Origin: Pseudomonas sp. P818
GTDB lineage: Bacteria; Pseudomonadota; Gammaproteobacteria; Pseudomonadales; Pseudomonadaceae
NCBI RefSeq assembly: GCF_000418555.1
Contig: NZ_ATKM01000019.1
Span: 558,001 to 622,000, forward strand
Direction: 5' to 3'
Length of the DNA: 64,000 bases
Positions 16,836 through 25,325 of this stretch are shown here, piece by piece; within the stretch, counting starts at the first letter, position 1, and every line of letters begins with the position of its first letter. The notes under the pieces are model-generated. The model worked only from the letters and a program-made list of their open reading frames with translations, made no database searches and was not told the origin of the DNA. The translations under genes were made by a program, and so were the position numbers.

Positions 16836-17447
16836 ATGGGCCTTTATGACCGCCATATCCTGCCGCACCTGATCGATTTCGCCTGCGGCATGGGCGCGGT
16901 GATGAAGGCGCGTTCGCAGATCGTGCCGCTGGCGCACGGACGCGTGTTGGAAATCGGCATCGGCAGCGGACTCAACCTGAGTTTCTACGACCCACAGCGG
17001 GTCGAGGTGGTGGTCGGCGTCGACCCGTCCGCGGAAATGCAGGCCCTGGCCCGCGAACGCGCCGCACGCTGCCAGGTGCCGGTGGAAATGATCGCCCTGG
17101 AACTGGGGCAGATTCAGGCGGCCGACGCCAGCTTCGACGACATCGTCTGCACTTTCACCCTGTGCACCATCCCCGATGCCATCGCCGCCCTGCGCGAAAT
17201 GCGCCGCGTACTCAAGCCTGGCGGGCGCCTGCTCTTCTGCGAACACGGTCTGGCGCCGGACCTGCCGGTGGTGCGCTGGCAAAAGCGCCTGACGCCGCTG
17301 TGGAAACCGCTGGCCGGCGGCTGCCATCTGGATCGCGACATACCCGCGCTGATAGGAGCCGGCGGCTTTCATATCCGCGAGCTGAGCACCGGCTACCTCA
17401 AGGGGCCAAGGCCGATGACCCACGCCTATCGAGGCTGGGCAGACTGA
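16836..17447 (+). CDS. Class I SAM-dependent methyltransferase
   Basis: This 203-residue protein has the SAM site VLEIGIGSGLNLSFYDP, followed by VVVGVDPSAEMQALA (motif II), DDIVCTFTLCTIPD (motif IV) and MRRVLKPGGRLLFCEHGL (motif VI region). It resembles the UbiE/phospholipid-methylating group but the substrate is not evident. It begins three bases after the upstream acidic-protein stop. It ends four bases before the convergent response-regulator gene, leaving no room for a separate terminator. Confidence 0.82.
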   Translation: MGLYDRHILPHLIDFACGMGAVMKARSQIVPLAHGRVLEIGIGSGLNLSFYDPQRVEVVVGVDPSAEMQALARERAARCQVPVEMIALELGQIQAADASFDDIVCTFTLCTIPDAIAALREMRRVLKPGGRLLFCEHGLAPDLPVVRWQKRLTPLWKPLAGGCHLDRDIPALIGAGGFHIRELSTGYLKGPRPMTHAYRGWAD

Positions 17448-17451
17448 ACGA

Positions 17452-18093
17452 CTAGCTGCTTACCGCGCCGGAACGCAACGCCAGCGGATCGACCAACCCG
17501 GCGGCGATAACCATGCCCACCAGCTCCGGCAGCGTCTCGGCCTGCATGCGCTTCATCACCCGCGAACGATACAGGTCGACGGTCTTCACGCTGATATCGA
17601 GCTGCTCGGCCACTTCGCGGTTGGTGTAGCCGCGCACCAAGGGCAGCAGCACGTCACGCTCACGCGGGGTGAGCTGATCGAGCCGCGCCTGCACCTCGGC
17701 CAGACGCGCGTCGCGCTTTGGCCGGGCCGGGCGGCGATCCAGCGCCTGCTGCACGCTGTCGAGCAACAGTTGCTCGTTGTAGGGCTTCTCGATGAAATCC
17801 ACCGCGCCGGCCTTGAACGCGCGCACCACGATCGGCACGTCGGCATGGCCGCTGACGAAGATCACCGGCAAGTCGATACCACGCGCGCGCATCTCCTCCT
17901 GCACGTTCAGCCCGCCCATGCCGGGCATGCGTACATCGAGTAGCACGCAGGCATTGGCAGTCGGATCGCAAGCCTCGAGAAAGGCCCGACCGCTGGTGAA
18001 CGGCACGCCTGTCAGGCCAACCGACTCCAGGAGCCAGAGCGTCGAGTCGAGCATGCCCTGGTCGTCATCGACTACATAAACCCGTTGTTGCAT
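17452..18093 (-). CDS. Response regulator, FixJ/NarL type
   Basis: The start is the ATG at 18093 (MQQRVYVVDDDQGM), 213 residues. The receiver domain shows VVDDD near residue 8, the phosphoacceptor Asp53 (LLDVRMPGMGG) and Lys103 (FIEKPYNE). The C-terminal LuxR-type HTH reads LTPRERDVLLPLVRGYTNRE and continues to SVKTVDLYRSRVMKRM. It is transcribed after the sensor kinase gene and lies divergent from the acyl-CoA cluster, so it probably responds to an organic acid and controls that cluster; this is inferred from the gene order alone. Confidence 0.92.
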   Translation of the reverse strand: MQQRVYVVDDDQGMLDSTLWLLESVGLTGVPFTSGRAFLEACDPTANACVLLDVRMPGMGGLNVQEEMRARGIDLPVIFVSGHADVPIVVRAFKAGAVDFIEKPYNEQLLLDSVQQALDRRPARPKRDARLAEVQARLDQLTPRERDVLLPLVRGYTNREVAEQLDISVKTVDLYRSRVMKRMQAETLPELVGMVIAAGLVDPLALRSGAVSS

Positions 18094-18115
18094 CTGCGTG
18101 CAGCTCCTCTTGTTG

Positions 18116-20029
18116 TTATACGTCGTCCCTGCCCAACGGCAAACGACATTCCAGACACAGCCCACCACCCTCGGCCGGGGAGGCCTCCAGCGCACCGCCG
18201 AAGCCTTCGATGATGCTGCGGCTCATGGACAGGCCGAGCCCCAGTCCGTCGGCCTTGCTGGTGTAGAAGGGGGTGAACAGCTTGGCCATCTGCTCGTCGC
18301 TGACGCCCGGCCCCTGATCGATTACCCGGATGGCCAGGCAGCCGTCAGCTTCTCCAGCCTCCAGACGCACCTGCGAAGGCGCGCCGGGGTGACGTTCGCG
18401 GTTGGCATCGATGGCATTGCGCAGCAGGTTGAGCAGTACCTGTTCGAGCAGGACGCGGTCGGCGAATACCGGTGGCAGATTGTCCGGCAAGACGTCGCTC
18501 ACCGCCACCTGCGCTGTACCGGCCTCCCAGTTGCACAGGCGCACCGCTTCGCGCGCCACCTCGGCCAGATCCAGCGCCTGCATGCGCCGCTGGCCCTTGC
18601 GCAGGAAGGCGCGCAGGCGCTTGATCACTGCCGAGGCGTGGTTGGCGTGCTCAGTGATGCGCGCCAGGCCCTGGCCCACCTTGTCCACACCGGCCTGATC
18701 GCCGCCGATGCCCTGCAGATAGCGCTGGCTGGCGCTGGCGTAGTTGACCACCGCCGCCAGCGGCTGGTTGATCTCGTGGGCGATACCCGAGGCCAGTTCG
18801 CCCAGGGTGATCAGCCGCGTGGTGTGCGCCAGCTCGTCTTCCAGGCGGCGCTTGTTCTCCTCGGCCTGGATGCGCGCGGTGATGTCGCGCGACACGCTGA
18901 CCACCTCGACCACCGCACCGGTGTAGGTCTCGCGAATGGCGCGGCTGGCGGTCTCGAACCACAGGTAGTGGCCGTCGCGGTGGCGGATGCGGTAGGTCAT
19001 GGTGTGGTAACCATCCTGCTCCAGCGCCTCGCGCGCCTGCTTGGCCTGCTGCAGTTGGTCCTGCGGATGCAGCAGGCTGTCGACGGCCATGCCGCGCAGT
19101 TCTTCCGGCCAGTAGCCGAGCAACGTCCAGCTGGCAGGCGTAGCGTCGAGGAACACGCCCTCCGGCGTGTGCCGGGAAATCAGGTCGGTGGTGTTCTCGG
19201 TGATCAGCCGATACAAGCGCCGCGCCCGCGCGGCCTCACGCTGCTCACGAACCTCGCGGGTGGCCTCGCGGCAGCGCGCCAGCACGCGGCGCTCGGCGCC
19301 ATCGGGAATGAAACTCCAGATCAGGATGCGCTCGCCATCCTGCGCTTCCACCGACTCCACGGCGCGCGACTGCTCCAGGCAGGCGCGCACCAGCGGCAAA
19401 TGGTTCACCGGCAGCAGCTCGCCCACCTGCGTCAGCGCGCGTTCACCAAGCAGCCCCTGCAACGCCGCGTTGCTCTCCAGCAGACGCGCCTCGGCGTCGA
19501 GCAGCAGCGCCGGCTGCGGGTCGGATGACAGCAGCGGCGCACTGCGCGCCAGCCCCGAGGCCAGTTCGACCATCTGCACCAGCAGCTCGCGCAACCAGGG
19601 CAGCCATTCCAGCCCGGCCGCCTCGTCGACCTGTAACAGCAGCACGCCGGGCTGGCCGGCCTGCAGCTGCAGGGCCAGCGCCTGGCCATGATGTAGCGCG
19701 GCGCGGCGTAGACGCCCGGCCAGCCAGCAGGGCAGCCGGCGCAGCGCGTCGAAGGGCAGGCTCGGTTGCTCACCAAGCGCAGCGAACAGCGTCTCGTCAC
19801 TGGCCTCCAGCGGGTCGCCCATGCCCGGTGGCAGACGCGGCCCGTCGTCCATCTGAGCGTAGGTACGACTGGTCGGCTGCCAGGCCAGGTACCAGGCCTG
19901 GCGCACCTGCGGGCAACCCAGCAGAGCCTGGCGCAGGGCCTCGGCCCGCTCGCCCAGGGGCGGCGCCTCGCGCTGGATGCGCAGCCAGGACTGCAGGGGA
20001 ACCGCGGAGAGATGAGTGTCAGTCTTCAT
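18116..20029 (-). CDS. Soluble PAS-domain sensor histidine kinase
   Basis: The 637-residue kinase has no membrane span. After a GAF-like N-terminal portion (about 1-160) come two PAS domains, about 168-265 and 272-390 (the second with PEGVFLDATPASWTLLGYWP and a PAC-type segment). The HisKA H-box is GIAHEINQPLAAV with His418; HATPase motifs follow with NLLRNAIDA (Asn538), DQGPGVSD and GLGLGLSM. The architecture resembles FixL-type sensors. It is paired with the FixJ-like regulator downstream. As a cytosolic kinase it may sense an internal metabolite, redox or CoA-derived signal, but this is inferred. Confidence 0.92.
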   Translation of the reverse strand: MKTDTHLSAVPLQSWLRIQREAPPLGERAEALRQALLGCPQVRQAWYLAWQPTSRTYAQMDDGPRLPPGMGDPLEASDETLFAALGEQPSLPFDALRRLPCWLAGRLRRAALHHGQALALQLQAGQPGVLLLQVDEAAGLEWLPWLRELLVQMVELASGLARSAPLLSSDPQPALLLDAEARLLESNAALQGLLGERALTQVGELLPVNHLPLVRACLEQSRAVESVEAQDGERILIWSFIPDGAERRVLARCREATREVREQREAARARRLYRLITENTTDLISRHTPEGVFLDATPASWTLLGYWPEELRGMAVDSLLHPQDQLQQAKQAREALEQDGYHTMTYRIRHRDGHYLWFETASRAIRETYTGAVVEVVSVSRDITARIQAEENKRRLEDELAHTTRLITLGELASGIAHEINQPLAAVVNYASASQRYLQGIGGDQAGVDKVGQGLARITEHANHASAVIKRLRAFLRKGQRRMQALDLAEVAREAVRLCNWEAGTAQVAVSDVLPDNLPPVFADRVLLEQVLLNLLRNAIDANRERHPGAPSQVRLEAGEADGCLAIRVIDQGPGVSDEQMAKLFTPFYTSKADGLGLGLSMSRSIIEGFGGALEASPAEGGGLCLECRLPLGRDDV

Positions 20030-20107
20030 ATAGTAATTATTCTATAAAACCTTGGTACAACTTCCATACAAAATAGAAATGACCTATAAATTATCACCAG
20101 CAAGCTT

Positions 20108-20130
20108 CGGTAATGCCTGCATCATTACCG
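20108..20130. promoter_or_regulatory. Inverted repeat CGGTAATG-N7-CATTACCG, candidate operator
   Basis: A perfect 8-bp inverted repeat with a 7-bp spacer lies in an AT-rich intergenic region between the divergent sensor kinase and acyl-CoA synthetase genes. It ends 40 bases upstream of the synthetase ATG. A TATAAA at 20085-20090 could be its -10. A response-regulator or other dimeric regulator site is inferred; no known motif matches. Confidence 0.5.
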
Positions 20131-20170
20131 GAATAACCAGAGCTAACAATCAGCCAAAGGTGTATCCGCC

Positions 20171-21790
20171 ATGTCGATCTACGAGCAGGGCCTCGGCCGC
20201 GCCGCCGTCAATCACGTCGCCCTCAGCCCCCTGAGCTTCATCGAACGTACCGCGTCGGTATACCCGCACTATCCGGCGGTGGTGCATGGCTCGATTCGCC
20301 GCAACTGGGCCGAAACCTACGCGCGTTGCCGACGCCTGGCCTCGGCGCTGGCCGGCCGTGGCATCGGCCAGGGCGACACGGTAGCGGTGATGCTGCCGAA
20401 CATCCCGGCCATGCTCGAAGCGCATTTCGGCGTGCCGATGATCGGCGCGGTGCTCAACACCCTCAACGTGCGCCTGGATGCCGAGGCGATCGCCTTCATG
20501 CTGCAGCATGGTGAAGCCAAGGTGGTGATCGCCGACCGCGAGTTCTTCGATGTGATCCACGCCGCCATCGGCATGCTCGACCACCCACCGCTGGTGATCG
20601 ACGTCGACGACCCCGAGTACGGCGAGGGCCAGGCGGTCAGCGAGCTGGACTACGAGGCCTTCCTCGCCGAGGGCGACCCCGAATTCGCCTGGCAGTGGCC
20701 CACCGACGAGTGGCAGGCCATCAGCCTCAACTACACCTCCGGCACCACCGGCAACCCCAAGGGCGTGGTCTATCACCACCGCGGTGCCTTCCTTAATGCC
20801 ATGGGCAACCAGATGACCTGGAACATGGGCAACCACCCGGTCTACCTGTGGACCCTGCCGATGTTTCACTGCAATGGCTGGTGCTACCCCTGGACGATCA
20901 CCGCACTGGCTGGCGTGCATGTGTTCCTGCGCCGCGTCGACCCGGCGAAGATCCTCACCCTGATCCGCGACGAACAGGTCACCCACCTGTGCGGCGCGCC
21001 CATCGTGCTCAACGCCCTGGTGAACATGCCGGCCGAAGCCAAGGCGGCCATCGATCACCCGGTCAAGGCCATGGTCGCGGGCGCCGCGCCGCCCGCGAAG
21101 GTGATCGGCGCGGTGGAGGAGATGGGCATCCACGTCACCCATGTGTACGGCCTGACCGAGGTCTACGGCCCGGTGACCCTGTGCGCCTGGCACGCCGAAT
21201 GGGACGAACTGCCGCTGGAACAACGCGCCACCATCAAGGCGCGCCAGGGCGTGCGCTACCCAACTCTGGAAGGGGTGATGGTGGCCGACCCGAAAACCCT
21301 GGAGCCGGTGCCGCGTGACGGTCAGACCATCGGCGAGATCTTCATGCGCGGCAACACCGTGATGAAGGGCTACCTGAAGAACCCCAGCGCCACCGCCGAA
21401 GCCTTCGAGGGCGGCTGGTTCCACACCGGCGATCTGGGCGTGTGCCACGCCGACGGCTACGTGGAAATCCGCGACCGCCTCAAGGACATCATCATCTCCG
21501 GCGGCGAGAACATCTCCACCATCGAGGTCGAGGGCGTGCTCTATCGCCACCCGGCGGTGCTGGAGGCGGCGGTGGTCGCCCGCCCGGACGAGAAATGGGG
21601 CGAGACGCCCTGCGCCTTCATCACCCTGAAGACCGGCCAGCAGGCCAGTGAAACCGAGATCATGGCCTTCTGCCGCGAGCACCTGGCCGGCTTCAAGGTG
21701 CCCAAGACCGTGGTCTTCACCCAGCTGCCCAAGACCAGCACCGGCAAGATCCAGAAGTTCGTCCTGCGCGATATGGCCAAGGCGCTCTGA
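20171..21790 (+). CDS. Acyl-CoA synthetase (AMP-forming)
   Basis: The 539-residue enzyme belongs to the ANL adenylating superfamily. The ATP motif reads LNYTSGTTGNPKGVVYHH, followed by HVYGLTEVYGPV, TGDLGVCHADGYVEIRDR and the C-terminal catalytic Lys in PKTSTGKIQKF. It closely resembles the DmdB/medium-chain group, which act on short carboxylates including 3-methylmercaptopropionate and fatty acids. The following genes, a permease and a DmdC-like dehydrogenase, suggest a route for uptake, activation and beta-oxidation of an organic acid. The divergent kinase/regulator pair probably controls it. Confidence 0.88.
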   Translation: MSIYEQGLGRAAVNHVALSPLSFIERTASVYPHYPAVVHGSIRRNWAETYARCRRLASALAGRGIGQGDTVAVMLPNIPAMLEAHFGVPMIGAVLNTLNVRLDAEAIAFMLQHGEAKVVIADREFFDVIHAAIGMLDHPPLVIDVDDPEYGEGQAVSELDYEAFLAEGDPEFAWQWPTDEWQAISLNYTSGTTGNPKGVVYHHRGAFLNAMGNQMTWNMGNHPVYLWTLPMFHCNGWCYPWTITALAGVHVFLRRVDPAKILTLIRDEQVTHLCGAPIVLNALVNMPAEAKAAIDHPVKAMVAGAAPPAKVIGAVEEMGIHVTHVYGLTEVYGPVTLCAWHAEWDELPLEQRATIKARQGVRYPTLEGVMVADPKTLEPVPRDGQTIGEIFMRGNTVMKGYLKNPSATAEAFEGGWFHTGDLGVCHADGYVEIRDRLKDIIISGGENISTIEVEGVLYRHPAVLEAAVVARPDEKWGETPCAFITLKTGQQASETEIMAFCREHLAGFKVPKTVVFTQLPKTSTGKIQKFVLRDMAKAL

Positions 21791-21794
21791 TCAC

Positions 21795-21819
21795 GTAGCC
21801 CGGATGCAATCCGGGCTAC
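21795..21819. repeat. REP-like palindrome (GTAGCCCGGATGCAATCCGG family)
   Basis: GTAGCCCGGAT/ATCCGGGCTAC forms a perfect hairpin around a short loop. It lies between the synthetase and permease genes. Two more copies of this motif occur at 28022-28088. Confidence 0.75.
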
Positions 21820-21881
21820 GGCAAAACCGCACCGTTTTCACAACAACAAGAACCGGCCCAGGCGGCCGACGGAGAACCCTC

Positions 21882-23255
21882 ATGCAAATTTTCAAGCGCC
21901 GTGACGGCGACGAGCAACCGCACTGGCCCCTCGGCCCGTTCAAGGTGCGCCTGCCCTTCGTGCATTACCGTTGGGAAACCGCGGAGATGCTGCAGGCACT
22001 GATCATGTTCGTGGTCAGCCTGGCGATGATCCCGCTGCTGGAGAAATACCTCGGCCTGCCCTACGACGTGGCCCTGGCCTACGTGGTGGTTTGCGGCATC
22101 GGCTTCATGCTGCCGGCGCTGCTCGGCGTGCCGCTGGTACCCGGCTGGATCACTCCCGGCATTCCGGTGGTGCTGCTGTTTCTCGGTAATTACGAGCCGG
22201 GTCCTGCGGCCATCCAGGCGCTGTTCGCCCTACAGTTCCTGGTGTTCGTGATCTTCCTCTTCCTCGGCGTCACCCGCCTGGGCAGCGCGCTGGTGCGGCT
22301 GATCCCCAACTCGATGAAGGGCGGCATCATCATCGGTGCCGGCATCGCCGCACTGATGGGCGAGATCAGCGCCGGCGGCCGCCTGGCCAACACGCCGATC
22401 TCTCTGGTTCTCGGCAGCCTGATCTGCCTGTACCTGATGTTCTCGGTGTCGTTCAAGGGCCTGACCGAGCGCGTGCCCTTCGCCCGCAAGATCGTCAACT
22501 ACGGCATGGTGCCAGGCATGCTGATCGCCATCTTCATCGGCATCGCCGTGGGCGAGTACAAGATGCCGGACGTGAAGTGGGGCATCACCGCGCCGGCCTT
22601 CGGCGAAATGTGGAACTACCTGCCGTTCAACGTCGGCTTCCCCGGCCTGGACGTGTTCATGCTGGCCGTGCCCACGGCGGTGATCGCCTACGTGATCGCC
22701 TTCGGCGACATCATCGTCGGCCAGTCGCTGATGCAGCGCGCCGATGAACTGCGCACCGACGAGGTGATCGAAAACAACGTCGACCGTATCCACCTGGTGA
22801 CCGCCATCCGCAACGCCCTGCACGCCTTCTTCGCGCCCTACCCGGGCCTGGCCGGCCCGCTGTGGACGGCGGTGGCGGCAACCATGGCCGAGCGCTACAA
22901 GTACGGGCGCAAGGCGATGGACTCGATCTACAGCGGCGCCGGCACCTTCTGGATCACCGGTTTCGCCGCGCTGTTCATGCTGCCGCTGGTCAGTTTCTTC
23001 CAGCCGGTACTGCCGATCGCCCTGTCGCTGACGCTGATCCTCACCGGCTACATCTGCCTGATGGTCGGTTTCGAGCAGCTCAACAACAACACCGAGCGCG
23101 GCATCGCCGGCACCATGGGTGTGGTGCTCGCCGTTTACGGCGCGGGCTGGGGCCTGGCCGCGGGCGCGGCGCTGTACATCCTGGTCGAACGCACCCATCT
23201 GCTTAAATTCACCAGCATCAAGGATAAGTCGCGTAGTCCGGCGGAAGCCGACTGA
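21882..23255 (+). CDS. Putative NCS2-like/uracil-xanthine-type permease
   Basis: This is a 457-residue polytopic membrane protein starting at the ATG at 21882 (MQIFKRRDGDEQPHWPL), after a GGAG. It has about 12-14 hydrophobic segments and short signature-like segments such as GWITPGIPVVLLFLG and IPNSMKGGIIIGAGIAAL, which recall the SLC23/SLC26 fold. Annotation as an xanthine/uracil transporter would be a fold-level guess; its place between an acyl-CoA synthetase and an acyl-CoA dehydrogenase suggests a carboxylate substrate. I do not recognise it as a characterised member. Confidence 0.65.
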   Translation: MQIFKRRDGDEQPHWPLGPFKVRLPFVHYRWETAEMLQALIMFVVSLAMIPLLEKYLGLPYDVALAYVVVCGIGFMLPALLGVPLVPGWITPGIPVVLLFLGNYEPGPAAIQALFALQFLVFVIFLFLGVTRLGSALVRLIPNSMKGGIIIGAGIAALMGEISAGGRLANTPISLVLGSLICLYLMFSVSFKGLTERVPFARKIVNYGMVPGMLIAIFIGIAVGEYKMPDVKWGITAPAFGEMWNYLPFNVGFPGLDVFMLAVPTAVIAYVIAFGDIIVGQSLMQRADELRTDEVIENNVDRIHLVTAIRNALHAFFAPYPGLAGPLWTAVAATMAERYKYGRKAMDSIYSGAGTFWITGFAALFMLPLVSFFQPVLPIALSLTLILTGYICLMVGFEQLNNNTERGIAGTMGVVLAVYGAGWGLAAGAALYILVERTHLLKFTSIKDKSRSPAEAD

Positions 23256-23312
23256 CGCATTTCGTTCCACGCGCCGCGCCTGTCGCGGCGCCTCCGCTGT
23301 CGAGGTTGCACC

Positions 23313-25085
23313 ATGCCCGAATTCAACGCCCCGCTGCGCGATATGCGCTTCGTCCTTCATGAAGTCTTCCAGGCGCCGAGCCTGTGGGCACGCCTGCCGG
23401 CCCTGGCCGAAACCGTCGATGCCGACACCGCCGACGCCATCCTCGAAGAAGCGGCCAAGGTCACCGGCGGCCTGATCGCCCCGCTCAACCGCAGCGGCGA
23501 CGAAGAAGGCGCACAGTGGGTCGATGGCGACGTGCGCACCCCGACCGGTTTCCGCGAGGCCTATGCCACCTACACCGAAGGCGGCTGGGTCGGCCTGTCC
23601 GGCAACCCGAATTACGGCGGCATGGGCATGCCCAAGATGCTCGCCGTGGCCTTCGAGGAGATGCTCTACGCCGCCGGTTCCAGCTTCGCGCTGTACTCGG
23701 CGCTGAGCTCCGGCGCCTGCCTGGCCATCGACGCCCACGCCAGCGAGGAGTTGAAATCCACCTACCTGCCGCCAATGTACGAAGGCCGCTGGGCCGGTTC
23801 CATGTGCCTGACCGAGGCCCATGCCGGCACCGATCTGGGCATCATCCGCACCCGCGCCGAGCCGCAGGCCGATGGCAGCTACAAGGTCACCGGCAGCAAG
23901 ATCTTCATTACCGGCGGCGAGCAGGACCTAACCGAGAACATCATCCATCTGGTGCTGGCCAAGCTGCCGGACGCGCCGGCCGGGCCGAAGGGCATCTCGC
24001 TGTTCCTAGTGCCCAAGGTGATGGTCAACGCCGATGGCAGCCTCGGCGCGCGCAACGCCGTGAGCTGCGGCTCGATCGAGCACAAGATGGGCATCAAGGC
24101 CTCGGCCACCTGCGTGATGAACTTCGACGGCGCTACCGGCTATCTGATCGGCGAGGTCAACAAGGGGCTGGCGGCGATGTTCACCATGATGAACTACGAG
24201 CGCCTGTCCATCGGCATCCAGGGCATCGGCTGCGCCGAGGCGTCCTATCAGTCGGCCGTCAGCTACGCCTGCGAGCGTATCCAGAGCCGCGCCGCCACTG
24301 GCCCGGTCAACCACGACAAGGTCGCCGACCCGATCATCGTCCACGCTGACGTGCGTCGCATGCTGCTGACCATGAAAGCGCTGAACGAGGGCGGCCGGGC
24401 CTTTGCCTGCTACGTCGGTCAGCAGCTCGACCTGGCCAAGTACGCCGAGGACGCTAGCGAGCGGCAGAATGCCGAAGCCCTGGTCGCCCTGCTCACCCCG
24501 GTGGCCAAGGCCTTCTTCACCGACACCGGGCTGGAAAGCTGCGTACACGGCCAGCAGGTGTTCGGCGGCCACGGCTATATCCGCGAATGGGGTCAGGAGC
24601 AGCTGGTGCGCGACGTGCGTATCGCACAGATCTACGAGGGCACCAATGGCATTCAGGCGCTCGACCTGCTGGGTCGCAAGGTAGTGGCCAACGGCGGCGC
24701 CGCGCTGCGCCTGTTCGCCGCCGAGGTGCGCGACTTCGCTCATGCCCATGAATCGCCGTACCGCGAGCGCCTGATCGAAGCGCTGGAACGCCTGGAGGCG
24801 GTCAGCGGCTGGCTGCTGGAGCAGGCCAAGAGCGAGCCCAACGCCGTCGGCGCCGCCTCGGTGGAATACCTGCACCTGTTCGGCTACGTCGCCTACGCCT
24901 ACATGTGGGCGCGCATGGCAGCCGTGGCGCAGAGCAAGCAGGGCGAAGACGAGGCCTTCTACGGCGCCAAGCTGGCCACTGCGGAGTTCTTCTTCGCCCG
25001 CCTGCTGCCGCGCACCCTGAGCCTGGAGGCGAGCATTCGTGCCGGCAGCCAGCCGCTTTATGGTCTGGCTGCAGAGCAATTTTGA
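23313..25085 (+). CDS. Acyl-CoA dehydrogenase, DmdC/long-form type
   Basis: The 590-residue flavoenzyme is longer than standard 380-residue ACADs and has the C-terminal extension seen in DmdC and related enzymes. It oxidises acyl-CoA to enoyl-CoA with FAD. Visible motifs are MCLTEAHAGTDLG, the catalytic-loop-containing QIYEGTNGIQALDLLGRK (with Glu) and the CVHGQQVFGGHGYIREWG flavin motif. It follows the permease gene after about 57 bases in the same direction and is closed by a strong terminator, so the operon is synthetase-permease-dehydrogenase. DmdB/DmdC-like enzymes suggest 3-methylthiopropionate or a related acid as substrate, inferred from similarity. Confidence 0.88.
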   Translation: MPEFNAPLRDMRFVLHEVFQAPSLWARLPALAETVDADTADAILEEAAKVTGGLIAPLNRSGDEEGAQWVDGDVRTPTGFREAYATYTEGGWVGLSGNPNYGGMGMPKMLAVAFEEMLYAAGSSFALYSALSSGACLAIDAHASEELKSTYLPPMYEGRWAGSMCLTEAHAGTDLGIIRTRAEPQADGSYKVTGSKIFITGGEQDLTENIIHLVLAKLPDAPAGPKGISLFLVPKVMVNADGSLGARNAVSCGSIEHKMGIKASATCVMNFDGATGYLIGEVNKGLAAMFTMMNYERLSIGIQGIGCAEASYQSAVSYACERIQSRAATGPVNHDKVADPIIVHADVRRMLLTMKALNEGGRAFACYVGQQLDLAKYAEDASERQNAEALVALLTPVAKAFFTDTGLESCVHGQQVFGGHGYIREWGQEQLVRDVRIAQIYEGTNGIQALDLLGRKVVANGGAALRLFAAEVRDFAHAHESPYRERLIEALERLEAVSGWLLEQAKSEPNAVGAASVEYLHLFGYVAYAYMWARMAAVAQSKQGEDEAFYGAKLATAEFFFARLLPRTLSLEASIRAGSQPLYGLAAEQF

Positions 25086-25168
25086 AGACCGTGTCTGCGT
25101 TACCTGTGCAGGGGCTCATAGGGCCGGCCGGACAACGTTCGGTTTTCAGCCTACCGACGGCGGTTCAC

Positions 25169-25189
25169 GTGGGCTGAAGCCCACCCTAC
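25169..25189. repeat. REP-like palindrome (GTGGGCT/AGCCCAC family)
   Basis: GTGGGCTGAAGCCCACCCTA(C) is an inverted repeat followed by CCTAC. The same motif is repeated as a pair at 38608-38669. Confidence 0.6.
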
Positions 25190-25254
25190 GAGGCCCTCCA
25201 ACGCCTGCGAAATGCCTGACACCCGGTAACCCTTGTAAAACTGTTGAGCGTGTT

Positions 25255-25282
25255 GCGCGGCGCTTCGGCGCCGCGCTTTTTT
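25255..25282 (+). terminator. Strong intrinsic terminator with UUCG loop
   Basis: GCGCGGCGC and GCGCCGCGC form a perfect 9-bp stem enclosing TTCG, followed by six T residues. The site lies about 170 bases after the acyl-CoA dehydrogenase gene and separates it from the thiolase gene. Confidence 0.9.
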
Positions 25283-25325
25283 ATTCGAGCCTCGGCTGGC
25301 GCTGCCCAGCCGACGAGGAGTCCTT

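Noticed and set aside
22230..23822. A 530-residue frame opposite the permease and dehydrogenase
   Set aside because: Low-complexity His/Gly/Gln sequence with no domain, opposite well-supported genes.
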